This document shows positions 17,865 through 26,665 of a DNA stretch of 64,000 nt, one piece after another. Position numbers and translations under genes: made by a program. Origin of the DNA: Roseomonas sp. AR75 (GTDB lineage: Bacteria > Pseudomonadota > Alphaproteobacteria > Acetobacterales > Acetobacteraceae); the NCBI RefSeq assembly GCF_005222815.1, contig NZ_STGB01000001.1, positions 1,488,001 through 1,552,000 on the forward strand, read 5' to 3'. Position 1 is the first letter of the stretch. Every line of letters starts with the position of its first letter. The notes under the pieces are model-generated. The model was given only the letters and a program-made list of their open reading frames with translations. It was not told the DNA's origin and ran no database searches.

Positions 17865-18629
17865 ATGGCGCGCCGCCGTCAGGTCTATGAGGGCAAGGCG
17901 AAGGTCCTCTTCGAGGGACCCGAGCCCGGCACCCTCGTGCAGTATTTCAAGGACGACGCGACCTCCGGCAACGGCGCCAAGAAGGGCACCATCACCGGCA
18001 AGGGCGTGCTGAACAACCGCATCAGCGAATACCTGATGACGCGGCTGAACGAGATGGGCGTGCCCACCCATTTCATCCGCCGCCTCAACATGCGCGAGCA
18101 GCTGATCCGCGAGGTGGAGATCATCCCGCTCGAGGTCGTGGTGCGCAACGTCGCGGCCGGCAGCCTCTCCACCCGCCTCGGCATCCAGGAAGGCACGCGG
18201 CTGCCGCGATCGATCATCGAGTTCTACTACAAGAACGACCAGCTCAACGACCCGATGGTGTCGGAGGAGCACATCACCTGCTTCGGCTGGGCCAGCACGC
18301 AGGACATCGACGACATCGTCGCGCTGACGCTGCGCGTGAACGACTTCCTCTCCGGCCTCTTCCTCGGCGTCGGCATCACGCTGGTGGACTTCAAGCTGGA
18401 ATTCGGCCGCCTGTGGGAGAACGAGGACATGCGCATCGTCCTCGCCGACGAGATCAGCCCCGACAATTGCCGCCTGTGGGACGCCAAGACCGGCGAGAAG
18501 ATGGACAAGGACCGCTTCCGCCGCGACCTCGGCAAGGTCGAGGAAGGCTACCAGGAAGTGGCGCGTCGCCTCGGCATCCTGCCCGAAGCCGGCGTGCGCG
18601 ACCTCAAGGGGCCGGAGACGGTGCAGTGA
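17865..18629 (+). CDS. purC: Phosphoribosylaminoimidazole-succinocarboxamide (SAICAR) synthase
   Basis: A 254-residue enzyme that ligates aspartate to CAIR with ATP, the step before PurB. Signatures: the N-terminal [12 protein letters not shown] nucleotide-binding strand, [18 protein letters not shown] and [12 protein letters not shown] followed by [14 protein letters not shown]. The length fits the bacterial short PurC. ATG 17865 gives [13 protein letters not shown] and has AGGAG 11 bases upstream. It is the first gene of a purC-purS-purQ run; a repeat element separates it from purS. Confidence 0.95.
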   Translation: MARRRQVYEGKAKVLFEGPEPGTLVQYFKDDATSGNGAKKGTITGKGVLNNRISEYLMTRLNEMGVPTHFIRRLNMREQLIREVEIIPLEVVVRNVAAGSLSTRLGIQEGTRLPRSIIEFYYKNDQLNDPMVSEEHITCFGWASTQDIDDIVALTLRVNDFLSGLFLGVGITLVDFKLEFGRLWENEDMRIVLADEISPDNCRLWDAKTGEKMDKDRFRRDLGKVEEGYQEVARRLGILPEAGVRDLKGPETVQ

Positions 18630-18690
18630 CATCCGGTCGTCGCAGGGCGCAGCGGAACGCGAGCACCGGAGACGTGAATCGGATGTCCGG
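18630..18690. repeat. Dispersed repeat copy between purC and purS
   Basis: This starts immediately after the purC stop: CATCCGGTCGTCGCAGGGCG ... GCGAGCACCGGAGACGTGAATCGGATGTCCGG. It is a diverged copy of the 78-bp units found at 19171-19326, sharing the CATCCG(A/G)T start, the GCGAGCACCGGAG centre and the GTGAATCGGATG / CTGAATCGGATG end. It ends 3 bases before the purS ATG. Confidence 0.7.
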
Positions 18691-18693
18691 ACC

Positions 18694-18933
18694 ATGAAGG
18701 CGCGCGTGTATGTCATGCCCAAGGCGGGCGTGCTGGACCCGCAGGGCAAGGCGATCGGCCATGCCCTGGAAGGCCTCGGCTTCGAAGGCGTCGGCGAGGT
18801 GCGCGCGGGCAAGGTGATCGAGCTCGACCTGGCCGAGACCGACGCCGCCAAGGCCAAGGCCGTGGCCGAGGAGATGGCGCGGCGGCTGCTGGCCAACACG
18901 GTGATCGAAAGCTTCCGGGTCGAGGTGCTCTGA
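18694..18933 (+). CDS. purS: Phosphoribosylformylglycinamidine synthase subunit PurS
   Basis: A 79-residue small subunit of FGAM synthase, which bridges PurQ and PurL in the three-part enzyme. The sequence has the family pattern KARVYVMPKAGVLDPQGKAI, GFEGVGEVRAGKVIELDL and a C-terminal VIESFRVEVL. Its size is typical. The ATG directly follows the repeat at 18630-18690, and the ribosome-binding region (ATGTCCGGACC) is weak and inside the repeat. Confidence 0.93.
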   Translation: MKARVYVMPKAGVLDPQGKAIGHALEGLGFEGVGEVRAGKVIELDLAETDAAKAKAVAEEMARRLLANTVIESFRVEVL

Positions 18934-18939
18934 CCGCCG

Positions 18940-19167
18940 ATGGTCAAGGCCTCGGTCCTCATCGTCATCGTCCTGACCGTGCTGATCGCCATGGGCCTGC
19001 GCTGGCGCGAGCAGCGCATGCCGCAGGTGGCGCAGCAGAAGCGGCTCGGCCTGATCGGGCGCGGCAAGAAGGGCCTGGACCGCTGGGTGACCGCGGCCGC
19101 GCTGGCGGTGGTCGCCACGCTGGTGACGCTCGGCGGACTGCACTGGCTGCGCGTGTGGATGGAGTAG
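18940..19167 (+). CDS. Small membrane protein between purS and purQ
   Basis: A 75-residue protein with two hydrophobic spans (VLIVIVLTVLIAMGL near the start, and WVTAAALAVVATLVTLGGL near the end) joined by a basic loop (RWREQRMPQVAQQKRLGLIGRGKKG). It starts 6 bases after the purS stop, which implies co-translation. I do not recognise a function; it could be an unrelated passenger in the purine operon. Third-position GC bias supports coding. Confidence 0.6.
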   Translation: MVKASVLIVIVLTVLIAMGLRWREQRMPQVAQQKRLGLIGRGKKGLDRWVTAAALAVVATLVTLGGLHWLRVWME

Positions 19168-19170
19168 GGG

Positions 19171-19326
19171 CATCCGATGACCGGAGGGCGGAGCGCGTGA
19201 AACGAGCGAGCACCGGAGGTCTGAATCGGATGCCGCGCGGAGCGCAAGCATCCGATGACCGGAGGGCGGAGCGCGTGAAACGAGCGAGCACCGGAGGTCC
19301 GAAGCGAATGCCGCGCGGAGCGCACA
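19171..19326. repeat. Two tandem 78-bp repeats upstream of purQ
   Basis: Units at 19171-19248 and 19249-19326 are nearly identical; the clearest differences are TCTGAATCGG versus TCCGAAGCGA. Each begins CATCCGATGACCGGAGGGCG and contains GAGCGCGTGAAACGAGCGAG. The CATCCGAT at 19171 pairs with ATCGGATG at 19225-19232, so each unit can fold. The array fills the gap to the purQ ATG and is related to 18630-18690. With only two units and no spacer variation it is not a CRISPR. Confidence 0.85.
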
Positions 19327-19327
19327 C

Positions 19328-20026
19328 ATGAAGGCGGTGGTCGTCGTTTTCCCCGGCACCAACCGCGAGCGCGACATGGCGATCGCGCTGGAACGCGCTG
19401 CGGGCCGCAAGCCCGTGATGCTGTTCCACCGCGAGACGGCGCTGCCGCAGGGCACCGACCTGGTCGTGCTGCCCGGCGGCTTCTCCTATGGCGACTACCT
19501 CCGCTGCGGCGCGATGGCCGCGCAGTCGCCGATCATGCGCGAGGTCGCGGCCTTCGCCGCGAAGGGCGGCCATGTGCTCGGCGTCTGCAACGGCTTCCAG
19601 ATCCTGTGCGAGGCCGGCCTGCTGCCCGGCGCGCTGCTGCGCAATGCCTCGCTGCGGTTTCTCTCCATGGACTGCCACATGCGGGTGGAGCGCGCGGGCA
19701 CGCCCTTCACGGCGCATTGGCAGCAGGGCGCAGTGTTCCGCGCGCCCATGGCGCATGGCGACGGCAATTTCTTCTGCGACGATGCGACGCTGGCGCGCCT
19801 TGACGACGAGAACCTGGTCGCCTTCCGCTACTGCACGGCGGAGGGCACGGTGACGCAGGCCGCAAACCGCAACGGCGCGCGCGACAACATCGCCGGCATC
19901 CTCTCGCCCAATCTCCGCGTCTGCGGCCTGATGCCGCACCCCGAAGACCTGGTGGATCCGCTGATGGGCGGCGAGGACGGGCTGCCGATGTTCACCGCGC
20001 TCGCGGCAACGCTGCAGGCGGCGTAG
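19328..20026 (+). CDS. purQ: Phosphoribosylformylglycinamidine synthase subunit PurQ (glutaminase)
   Basis: A 232-residue class I glutamine amidotransferase that releases ammonia from glutamine for PurL. The nucleophile Cys87 lies in [16 protein letters not shown], and the catalytic His204 and Glu206 in [28 protein letters not shown] is the PurQ-specific loop. The start ATG 19328 abuts the second 78-bp repeat, leaving its ribosome-binding site (GCGGAGCGCAC) inside the repeat. In many alphaproteobacteria purL follows; here a 4.1 kb block intervenes. Confidence 0.95.
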   Translation: MKAVVVVFPGTNRERDMAIALERAAGRKPVMLFHRETALPQGTDLVVLPGGFSYGDYLRCGAMAAQSPIMREVAAFAAKGGHVLGVCNGFQILCEAGLLPGALLRNASLRFLSMDCHMRVERAGTPFTAHWQQGAVFRAPMAHGDGNFFCDDATLARLDDENLVAFRYCTAEGTVTQAANRNGARDNIAGILSPNLRVCGLMPHPEDLVDPLMGGEDGLPMFTALAATLQAA

Positions 20027-20045
20027 CGCGCCTCATACCCGGCGG

Positions 20046-20144
20046 ACGAAGGTTTCACCTTCGTGCCTCAAACGCCGGCGCTCCGCTTGGTTTCGCCGCA
20101 TAAGCGGCGGGCCGCGTTCGCAGCGTCGCCCGCCTTCTGCGGGC
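20046..20144. terminator. Hairpins between convergent purQ and LCCL-OmpA genes
   Basis: ACGAAGGT-TTC-ACCTTCGT (20046-20064) and GCCCGC-CTTCT-GCGGGC (20128-20144) are perfect stems in the 145-base convergent gap. A smaller CCGC-ATAA-GCGG lies between them. They probably end both transcripts, although no T-run is present. Confidence 0.45.
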
Positions 20145-20171
20145 GCAGGTCAGAACGTCGTGCGCCAGGTT

Positions 20172-21623
20172 TCATTCCACCCGCACCGCTTCCACCCGGC
20201 GGTTCAGCGCGCGGCCGGCCTCGGTGTTGTTGTCGGCGATCGGCTCGTTCTGCCCGCGGCCATCGGTGACGATGCGGTCGGCCGAGATGCCGTTCCGCAC
20301 CAGCCAGGCCCGCACCGCCTGCGCCCGGCGCTGGCTCAGCGGCATGTTGATCGCCGGCCCGCCCTGGTTGTCGGTATGGCCGACCAGCCGCAGCCGCAGC
20401 GCCGGATCGGCCTCCAGCGCTTCCTGCACCTGCGCCAGGATCGGCGCGACCGAGGCCTCCAGCTCCGCCGAGCCCGTACGGAAGGTGACGTAGAGCGATA
20501 CGCGCCCCGTGCGCCGCAGCGAATCCGCCACCGGCGCCTGCACCGGCGCCGCCGCCGCCACGCGCTGCGCGCCTTCGAAGCGGAAGCTCGAGCGGTAGTC
20601 GCCGAAGGCCATGCTCTGCACGCCGTTGCGGCTGCTGCCGGCATAGCGCGGCTCGCCCGGCAGCATCCGCACCGTCACCGCGCCCCCGGTCACCGGCACC
20701 ACACCGGCATGGCGCGCGGCGCGGCAGACGGCGCTGTCGCCGGTATAGGGACCGCTGCCCCACACGGCCGAACCGCGCAGCACCGCCTCCCCGGTGCAGA
20801 CGCATTGCAGCGTCTCGTCGGTGTTGGCGTAGGCGCTCATCGTGTCCGGGCAGATCTGCGGCCCGGCGGTGACGCCGACGAAGGCATAGCTCGCGCCGTA
20901 ATCGGGGTAGTCGATGCTCTGCACGCCGTTGCGCGTGGTGCCGGGATAGCGCGGCCGGCCCGGCGCCATGCGCAGCGTCACCAGCCCGCCGCGTCGCGTC
21001 ACCGCGCCGGCATGCAGCGCCGCCGCGCAGACCGCGCTGTCCGCGGTGTAGATGTCCGTCCCCCAGACGCTGCCGCGGGGCTGCGAGACCTCCGGGCAGG
21101 TGCAGGCAAGCTGTTCGGTCGTGCCGGCATAGGCGGTCATGTCGTCGGGGCATGGCTGCGGGCCGGTGGCGACGGGCACGCCGTCGAAGGCGAAGCTGGC
21201 GCGGTAGTCGCCGAAGCTCATGCTCTGGATGCCGTTGCGCGTGCTGCCGACGTAGCGCGGCTCGCCCGGCAGGATGCGCAGCGTCACCGTCCCCCCGCGC
21301 CGCGTCACGGCGCCGGCATGCAGCGCGGCGGTGCAGATGCCGCTATCCGCCGTGTAGGGTCCGCTGCCCCAGATCGCGGAGCGCGCGGTGCTGGTCTCCG
21401 GGCAGGTGCAGGTGATGGACTGGCCCTTGCCGACGAGGTCGAGCGCATTGTTGGGGCAGGGCTGCGGCGCAGCGGTGACCGGCGCGGGGGCGGCCGGCGG
21501 CGTGGCCGGCGCGGTCACGGCCGGCGACGTGGGCGGCGGCGCAGCGGCCCCGCCCTTGCCCTTGCCATCCTGCGCCAGCGCGACGGCCGGCAGCAGCAGA
21601 AGAACGCCCAGCAGATGCCGCAT
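20172..21623 (-). CDS. Three LCCL domains fused to an OmpA peptidoglycan-binding domain
   Basis: A 483-residue exported protein. Signal peptide MRHLLGVLLLLPAVALAQ, then an Ala/Pro linker, then three LCCL-like repeats (about residues 55-155, 160-255 and 257-355). Each has a C-x-C pair, a YTADS-x-(I/V)C-x-AALHAG or close variant, and a GG-x-VT(L/V)R...PG-x-(P)RY-x-G(S/T)-x-RNG(I/V)QS segment. The last about 110 residues are an OmpA C-terminal domain with LRLRLVGHTDNQGGP and LSQRRAQAVRAWLVRNGI, which binds peptidoglycan. It is therefore likely a periplasmic or outer-membrane-linked anchor presenting disulfide-stabilised LCCL modules. LCCL domains are best known from eukaryotic extracellular proteins. 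ATG 21623 is chosen for the signal peptide. Confidence 0.85.
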   Translation of the reverse strand: MRHLLGVLLLLPAVALAQDGKGKGGAAAPPPTSPAVTAPATPPAAPAPVTAAPQPCPNNALDLVGKGQSITCTCPETSTARSAIWGSGPYTADSGICTAALHAGAVTRRGGTVTLRILPGEPRYVGSTRNGIQSMSFGDYRASFAFDGVPVATGPQPCPDDMTAYAGTTEQLACTCPEVSQPRGSVWGTDIYTADSAVCAAALHAGAVTRRGGLVTLRMAPGRPRYPGTTRNGVQSIDYPDYGASYAFVGVTAGPQICPDTMSAYANTDETLQCVCTGEAVLRGSAVWGSGPYTGDSAVCRAARHAGVVPVTGGAVTVRMLPGEPRYAGSSRNGVQSMAFGDYRSSFRFEGAQRVAAAAPVQAPVADSLRRTGRVSLYVTFRTGSAELEASVAPILAQVQEALEADPALRLRLVGHTDNQGGPAINMPLSQRRAQAVRAWLVRNGISADRIVTDGRGQNEPIADNNTEAGRALNRRVEAVRVE

Positions 21624-21823
21624 GGACAGGGTTCCGTTCGCGCCGGCCGCGCATCGGGCGCGGCCTTCGGCACGCACAGATTGCCACCCTTCGCGCCGCC
21701 CCGCGCGCCTTTTCCACTGCACATCCGCGCGAATCCGCATCATTCTCCCCGTCGCCGTCCCGCGGTTGCCGCCGCCGCGCGCCCGCAGCAGGATCGGCAT
21801 GGCAGCACAAGGGTCAGCGGGCG

Positions 21824-22420
21824 ATGACGGCTTTCCTGCGGGAACGCGAGATGGGCTTCGATGCCTCGCGCCTCGGCTTCCCGAGCGTCGCGAACTGCCT
21901 GGCGCTCTGCTACGTCACGCCCAACGGCCTGTTTGGCCTGCACAACAACGGCGCCATGACGCCCCAGACGCGCGCCGAGCGCGCCACCGCCTTCGGCAAC
22001 TGGGTGATGAACCACGCGAATTATGCGAAGGGCACGCGGCTTTATGGCGTGACCTTCGCCGCGAACAACCGCTACTCGGCCTCGCCCGACGCGGAATGGG
22101 CCGAGGAGCTTGCGGTCTTCGCCACCGCGCTCGGCTTCAGTGGCAAGCTGCGCGGCTACGACCTGCGCAACGGCGTCACCACCAACTCGGCCTATGTCGA
22201 GTATCGCTGGGCCGGCGAGAAGGCCGAGATCTGGTACGCCCCCTGGACCAACCAGGCCATGACCACCGGCCCCGCGACGAACCCCACCTTCCAGGGCTTC
22301 ATCGCCAACCGCCGCATCGGCGGCAACGACCTGGTGCTGCTCGAACAGAAGCCGGCGGTGGTGACGTCCGTGGCGATGGGTGCGCTGACGCGGGCGCATT
22401 CGGTGCGGCTGCGGGGGTGA
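21824..22420 (+). CDS. Hypothetical protein
   Basis: A 198-residue protein that I do not recognise. There is no signal peptide or membrane span from ATG 21824 (an ATG at 21851 is possible). It is Asn/Ala/Tyr-rich: LFGLHNNGAMTPQTRAERA, FAANNRYSASPDAEWAEEL and FIANRRIGGNDLVLLEQKP. Regular third-position GC and a divergent upstream neighbour support a real gene. Confidence 0.55.
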   Translation: MTAFLREREMGFDASRLGFPSVANCLALCYVTPNGLFGLHNNGAMTPQTRAERATAFGNWVMNHANYAKGTRLYGVTFAANNRYSASPDAEWAEELAVFATALGFSGKLRGYDLRNGVTTNSAYVEYRWAGEKAEIWYAPWTNQAMTTGPATNPTFQGFIANRRIGGNDLVLLEQKPAVVTSVAMGALTRAHSVRLRG

Positions 22421-22444
22421 GTGGGCGGGGCTGACGCGCACGGC

Positions 22445-22579
22445 TCAGCGCGGGGCGTTCCCGCTCTCCTGCAACCGCGCCTCCAGCTGCGCCGCCGGCT
22501 CCGCGCGGTCGCCCTTCAGCGCCTCGTCATGCCGCCGGTCGGGTTGCGCGACGCGACGGCCGTCGGGCCAGTCGATCAT
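22445..22579 (-). CDS. Small hypothetical protein downstream of the MFS gene
   Basis: A 44-residue frame starting ATG at 22579 and ending TGA at 22445: MIDWPDGRRVAQPDRRHDEA..., hydrophilic and charged, ending AQLEARLQESGNAPR. It begins 7 bases after the MFS stop, and an AAGG lies just upstream in the end of that gene. This suggests a coupled small gene. The function is unknown. Confidence 0.4.
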   Translation of the reverse strand: MIDWPDGRRVAQPDRRHDEALKGDRAEPAAQLEARLQESGNAPR

Positions 22580-22586
22580 CCGGCCT

Positions 22587-23798
22587 TCAGACTGGCCGGC
22601 CGAGCCGCCGCAGGATGACGAGGCCAGCCAGCGTGACGATGGCGAGGTGCCCGAACGCCAGCGCCCAGCCCGTCGCGCCGGTCCCGGCGAGGTCGAGCGC
22701 CAGGCCGACGCCGATAGGCCCCATCAGGCCGCCCGCGTAGCCGCACATGCTGTGCAGCCCCATCGTTGCGCCGCGCCGCTCCTTCGCCGCCGCCTGCACG
22801 GTGCCCGCGGTCAGCGCCGAGCTGTCAAGGTAGATCGCCGCGTTCCAGACCAGCACGCAGAGCGCGGCCAGCGGCGCCGAGACCAGCAGCGACCAGCCCG
22901 CCAGCAGCGACAGGGCCGCGGCGCCGCCCATCGCGGCCGCCACCACGCGCGGCCGCCCGAAGCGTTGTGCCGTCTCGTTCCCCGTGATCGAGAAGGCGAT
23001 GCCGACAAGGCCAGCCGCGGTGAACAGCACGCTTGGTCCGGGCAACCAGGCCGGGGTACCATGCAGGGCGACAGCGGTGGCGAGGAAGGTCACGCCCCAG
23101 GCCCGAAGCGCGGCCAGTTCCCAGGTATGCACCGTGTAGCCGGCGATCCAGGCCATCGCCGCCCGGTTGCGCAGCACGGGCCGGAAGTCGAGCAGGGCTG
23201 CCGGTGCCACGACGGGGCGCGGCACCGCCCGCGGCATCGCCGCCAGGCCGATCGCAAAGGCCACCGCCGCGCACGCAGCGCCGAAAGCGAAGGCGGCGGG
23301 CGGCCCGCCGAGACTGTCGAGCGTGCCGGCCACGGCAAAGGACGCCGCGCCGGCGATGCCCACCCCGGCGGCGTGCCAGCTGACGGCCCGGGACTGCGCG
23401 TCCCCTTCCAGCCGGTCGGCGATGGCCTTCAGCCCCGGCATGTAGCACCCCGCCCAGCCGACGCCGGCGAGCGCGCGCAGCGCCAGCCCGCTCCAGAAAC
23501 CGTCGGCAAGCAGGGCGAAGCCCAGGTGCGACAACGCCGTGGCGCCAGCGCCGAGCAGGTAGACCCGCCGCGCCGGCACGCGGTCCGTCAGCGCGACCAG
23601 CACCGGCACGGCCGCCACATAGGCCCCGAAGAAGGCCCCGATCAGCCAGCCTGCCTCCGTGGCCGAGAGCGACCACGCATGCAGGTAGTGCGGCAGCAGC
23701 GCGGGCAGGATGAAGGCACCGATCTGCACCAGCACCTGGGCCGCCACCACCGCGGCCGTGAACCGGGCAGCGGGCGAGAGGCTTGTCGGGGAGAGCAC
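22587..23798 (-). CDS. MFS transporter
   Basis: A 403-residue major facilitator with about twelve hydrophobic spans. The loop 2-3 motif region GAYVAAVPVLVALTDRVPARRVY resembles the MFS signature G-x3-D-R-x-(G)-R-R, and there is a related NETAQRFGRPR in the second half. The middle loop is short. The substrate is unknown. The start is GTG 23798 (MLSPTSLSPAARF). It is divergent from purL across a 372-base gap and lies in the block that separates purQ from purL. Confidence 0.8.
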   Translation of the reverse strand: MLSPTSLSPAARFTAAVVAAQVLVQIGAFILPALLPHYLHAWSLSATEAGWLIGAFFGAYVAAVPVLVALTDRVPARRVYLLGAGATALSHLGFALLADGFWSGLALRALAGVGWAGCYMPGLKAIADRLEGDAQSRAVSWHAAGVGIAGAASFAVAGTLDSLGGPPAAFAFGAACAAVAFAIGLAAMPRAVPRPVVAPAALLDFRPVLRNRAAMAWIAGYTVHTWELAALRAWGVTFLATAVALHGTPAWLPGPSVLFTAAGLVGIAFSITGNETAQRFGRPRVVAAAMGGAAALSLLAGWSLLVSAPLAALCVLVWNAAIYLDSSALTAGTVQAAAKERRGATMGLHSMCGYAGGLMGPIGVGLALDLAGTGATGWALAFGHLAIVTLAGLVILRRLGRPV

Positions 23799-24170
23799 GG
23801 GCCGATCCTAGGCGCGGTGCCGGAACGGGAACACCCGGCCTTGGCCTGCTTCGGCCCGTCCGCCGGGCCCGAGACGAGCAGGAATGATCTGCCGGCGCCA
23901 GCGCGCGCGAGCGCTGCACGGGGCGGCCTGGCCACATCGCCGCGGAGCGACTCTACATTTCAGGACACGGAATTTATGCCTATACTGCCTGATGGTCGAA
24001 GCCGCCCGCCTCCTGGTCCGCACGTGCGTGCCGATTTTCCCCACGGCAGGCCCGCGACTCTGTCCGAAACGCGCCCCTTCCGCCGACCCCGGTGACGTTG
24101 TCCGAAAACGCGCCCCCGCCCCAGCTTCCCCGCGCTGGACACCGCGCGCGCCCGGCCTGACAACACGCCC
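23799..24170. other. Intergenic region upstream of purL
   Basis: A 372-base divergent gap between the MFS gene and purL. Part of it (about 23955-24000) is unusually AT-rich for this genome and holds a -10-like TATACT at 23981-23986. The nearest -35 (TTTCAG, 23958-23963, 17-base spacing) is weak. I see no riboswitch or protein-coding frame with normal codon bias here; the frame starting at 23884 is Arg-rich and overlaps purL in the wrong phase. Confidence 0.45.
23958..23986 (+). promoter_or_regulatory. Candidate purL promoter
   Basis: TTTCAG (23958-23963), 17 bases, TATACT (23981-23986) in an AT-rich patch. The predicted RNA would have a leader of about 180 bases, long enough to carry regulation. 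Confidence 0.4.
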
Positions 24171-26378
24171 ATGTCGCCCGCCCCGCTCGACCCCACCCGC
24201 GCCCAAAAACTCTCGGCCGAGTTCGGCCTCAAGCCCGACGAATACGACCGCGTGCTCGCCATCCTCGGCCGCACGCCCTCGCTGACCGAGCTCGGCATCT
24301 TCTCGGTCATGTGGTCGGAGCATTGCTCCTACAAATCCTCCCGCGTCTGGCTGCGCACCCTGCCGACCAAGGCGCCCTGGGTCATCCACGGCCCCGGCGA
24401 GAATGCCGGCGTCATCGCCATCGGCGACGGCCTCGCCGCCATCTTCAAGATGGAGAGCCACAACCACCCCAGCTTCATCGAGCCCTACCAGGGTGCGGCC
24501 ACCGGCGTCGGCGGCATCCTCCGCGATGTCTTCACCATGGGCGCCCGGCCGATCGCCAACCTCAACGCGCTGCGCTTCGGCGCACCGGACGCGCCGCGGA
24601 TGAAGCGCATCGTGGATGGCGTGGTGCGCGGCATCGGCGGCTACGGGAATTGCGTCGGTGTGCCGACCGTCGGCGGCGAGGTCAATTTCCACCCCGCCTA
24701 CAACGGCAATCCGCTGGTCAACGCCATGACCGTCGGCATCGCCCCCGCCGACCGGATTTTTCTCTCGGCTGCCGCGGGCATCGGGAATCCGGTCGTCTAT
24801 GTCGGCTCCAAGACGGGGCGCGACGGCATCCATGGCGCCACCATGGCCAGCACCGAATTCTCCGCCGACACGGAGGAAAAACGCCCGACCGTGCAGATCG
24901 GCGACCCCTTCGTGGAGAAGCTGCTGATCGAGGCCTGCCTGGAGCTGATGGCCACCGACATGATCGTCGCCATCCAGGACATGGGCGCGGCCGGCCTGAC
25001 CAGCAGCAGCGTCGAGATGGCCGGCAAGGGCGGCGTCGGGATCGAGCTCGCGCTCGACAACGTTCCCCAGCGCGAGACCGGCATGACCGCCTACGAGATG
25101 ATGCTGTCGGAATCCCAGGAACGCATGCTGATGATCCTCAAGCCCGGCCGCGAGGCCGAGGCCGAGGCGATCTTCCGCAAGTGGGAGCTGGATTTCGCCG
25201 TCATCGGCCACCTGACGGACACCGGCCGCATCGTCATCCACCACCAGGGCGCGCTGGAGGCCGACATCCCCCTCGCGCCGCTGGAATCGGAAGCGCCGCT
25301 CTACCGCCGCCCGACCGCCGAGACGCCGAAGCAGCCCGCGCTGGACGCCGCGACCATCCCCGACCCGGTGGGCGTCGCGCCCGCGCTGGAAACGCTTGTC
25401 GCCTCGCTCGACCTCTGCTCGCGCCGCTGGATCTGGGACCAGTACGACAGCACCGTCGGCGGCCAGACCGTGCAGCGCCCCGGCGGCGCCGACGCGGCGG
25501 TGGTGAAGCTGGAAGGCCTCAAGCGCGGCCTCGCCATGACCACCGATTGCACCCCGCGCTACTGCCTGGCGGACCCCGAGGAAGGCGGCAGGCAGGCCGT
25601 CGCCGAGGCCTGGCGCAACCTGACCGCCGTGGGCGCGCTGCCGCTCGCCATCACCGACAACATGAACTTCGGCAACCCGGAAAAGCCGGAGATCATGGGC
25701 CAGTTCGCCGCCGCCGTGCGCGGCATGGCCACCGCCTGCACCGCGCTGGATTTCCCGGTCGTGAGCGGCAATGTCAGCCTCTACAACGAGACGAACGGCG
25801 CCGCGATCCTGCCCACGCCGGCCATCGGCGGCGTCGGCGTGCTGGAGGATGCGGCCCAGGCCGTCGGCCTCGCGCTGCAGCCAGGCCTCGACCTGGTGGT
25901 GATCGGGCAGACACAGGGCTGGCTCGGCCAGTCGCTCTGGCTGCGCGAGATCGCGGGCCGCGAGGAGGGCGCGCCGCCGCCCGTGGACCTCGCCGCCGAG
26001 CGCCGCAACGGCGATTTCGTCCGCGCGCAGATTCTGTCGGGCCATGTCGCCGCCTGCCATGACGTCGCCGATGGCGGCCTGCTGGTGGCGGTGGCCGAGA
26101 TGGCGATGGGCAGCGGCATCGGCGCCACGCTGGAAGCCCCCGCGGGCCTGCCCCCCCACGCCTTCTGGTTCGGCGAGGATCAGGGCCGCTACGTGCTGGC
26201 CGTGGCCGATTCGGCGGCCCTGCTCGCCGCGGCGGCCGCTTCCGGGGTGCCGGCCATGCGGCTCGGCCGCAGCGGCGGCGGGGACTTGGTTCTCGGCGCC
26301 GGCTCCTCCATATCCGTGGCGCGGCTGCGGGACGCCCATGAGGGCGCCCTTCCGGCACTGATGGAGGCCGCGGGCTGA
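24171..26378 (+). CDS. purL: Phosphoribosylformylglycinamidine synthase subunit PurL
   Basis: A 735-residue small-type PurL, the ATP-dependent synthetase half of FGAM synthase, working with PurS and PurQ. Visible features: [12 protein letters not shown], the phosphate-binding [36 protein letters not shown], the ATP-site [26 protein letters not shown] and the late [18 protein letters not shown]. No glutaminase domain is fused, consistent with separate PurQ. ATG 24171 gives [20 protein letters not shown]. bolA follows after 28 bases, then grxD. Confidence 0.96.
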   Translation: MSPAPLDPTRAQKLSAEFGLKPDEYDRVLAILGRTPSLTELGIFSVMWSEHCSYKSSRVWLRTLPTKAPWVIHGPGENAGVIAIGDGLAAIFKMESHNHPSFIEPYQGAATGVGGILRDVFTMGARPIANLNALRFGAPDAPRMKRIVDGVVRGIGGYGNCVGVPTVGGEVNFHPAYNGNPLVNAMTVGIAPADRIFLSAAAGIGNPVVYVGSKTGRDGIHGATMASTEFSADTEEKRPTVQIGDPFVEKLLIEACLELMATDMIVAIQDMGAAGLTSSSVEMAGKGGVGIELALDNVPQRETGMTAYEMMLSESQERMLMILKPGREAEAEAIFRKWELDFAVIGHLTDTGRIVIHHQGALEADIPLAPLESEAPLYRRPTAETPKQPALDAATIPDPVGVAPALETLVASLDLCSRRWIWDQYDSTVGGQTVQRPGGADAAVVKLEGLKRGLAMTTDCTPRYCLADPEEGGRQAVAEAWRNLTAVGALPLAITDNMNFGNPEKPEIMGQFAAAVRGMATACTALDFPVVSGNVSLYNETNGAAILPTPAIGGVGVLEDAAQAVGLALQPGLDLVVIGQTQGWLGQSLWLREIAGREEGAPPPVDLAAERRNGDFVRAQILSGHVAACHDVADGGLLVAVAEMAMGSGIGATLEAPAGLPPHAFWFGEDQGRYVLAVADSAALLAAAAASGVPAMRLGRSGGGDLVLGAGSSISVARLRDAHEGALPALMEAAG

Positions 26379-26406
26379 TGGCCCCGGCGACGAAGGAGCG
26401 TCCTGC

Positions 26407-26640
26407 ATGGCGATGAACGCCGCCGAGATCGAGGCGCTGATCAAGTCGGCCCTGCCCGACGCCCAGGTCACTATCGAGGACCTGGCCGGCGACGGCGACC
26501 ACTACGCCGCCAAGGTCGTCTCCTCCGCCTTCAAGGGCATCTCGCGCGTGAAGCAGCACCAGATCGTCTATGCCGCGCTGCAGGGCCGCATGGGCGGCGC
26601 GCTGCACGCGCTCGCCCTGCAGACCAGCGCACCCGATTGA
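26407..26640 (+). CDS. BolA-family protein
   Basis: A 77-residue BolA-like protein of the short (IbaG/BolA2) type. It has the family helix-turn-helix-like core GDHYAAKVVSSAFKGISRVKQHQIVYAAL, where the His in KQHQ and the nearby loop take part in iron-sulfur cluster binding with monothiol glutaredoxins. AAGGAG at 26393-26398 supports ATG 26407. It lies directly before the monothiol glutaredoxin gene, the partner with which BolA proteins form [2Fe-2S] heterodimers. Confidence 0.9.
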   Translation: MAMNAAEIEALIKSALPDAQVTIEDLAGDGDHYAAKVVSSAFKGISRVKQHQIVYAALQGRMGGALHALALQTSAPD

Positions 26641-26665
26641 CCCGAACCCTGGGAACACAAAGCCG

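Noticed and set aside
19171..19326. Possible CRISPR array
   Set aside because: Only two 78-bp units, no unique spacers, no cas genes; related copy lies before purS.
23884..24285. 133-residue frame overlapping the purL start
   Set aside because: Arg/Pro-rich, out of phase with purL and covers the likely promoter.
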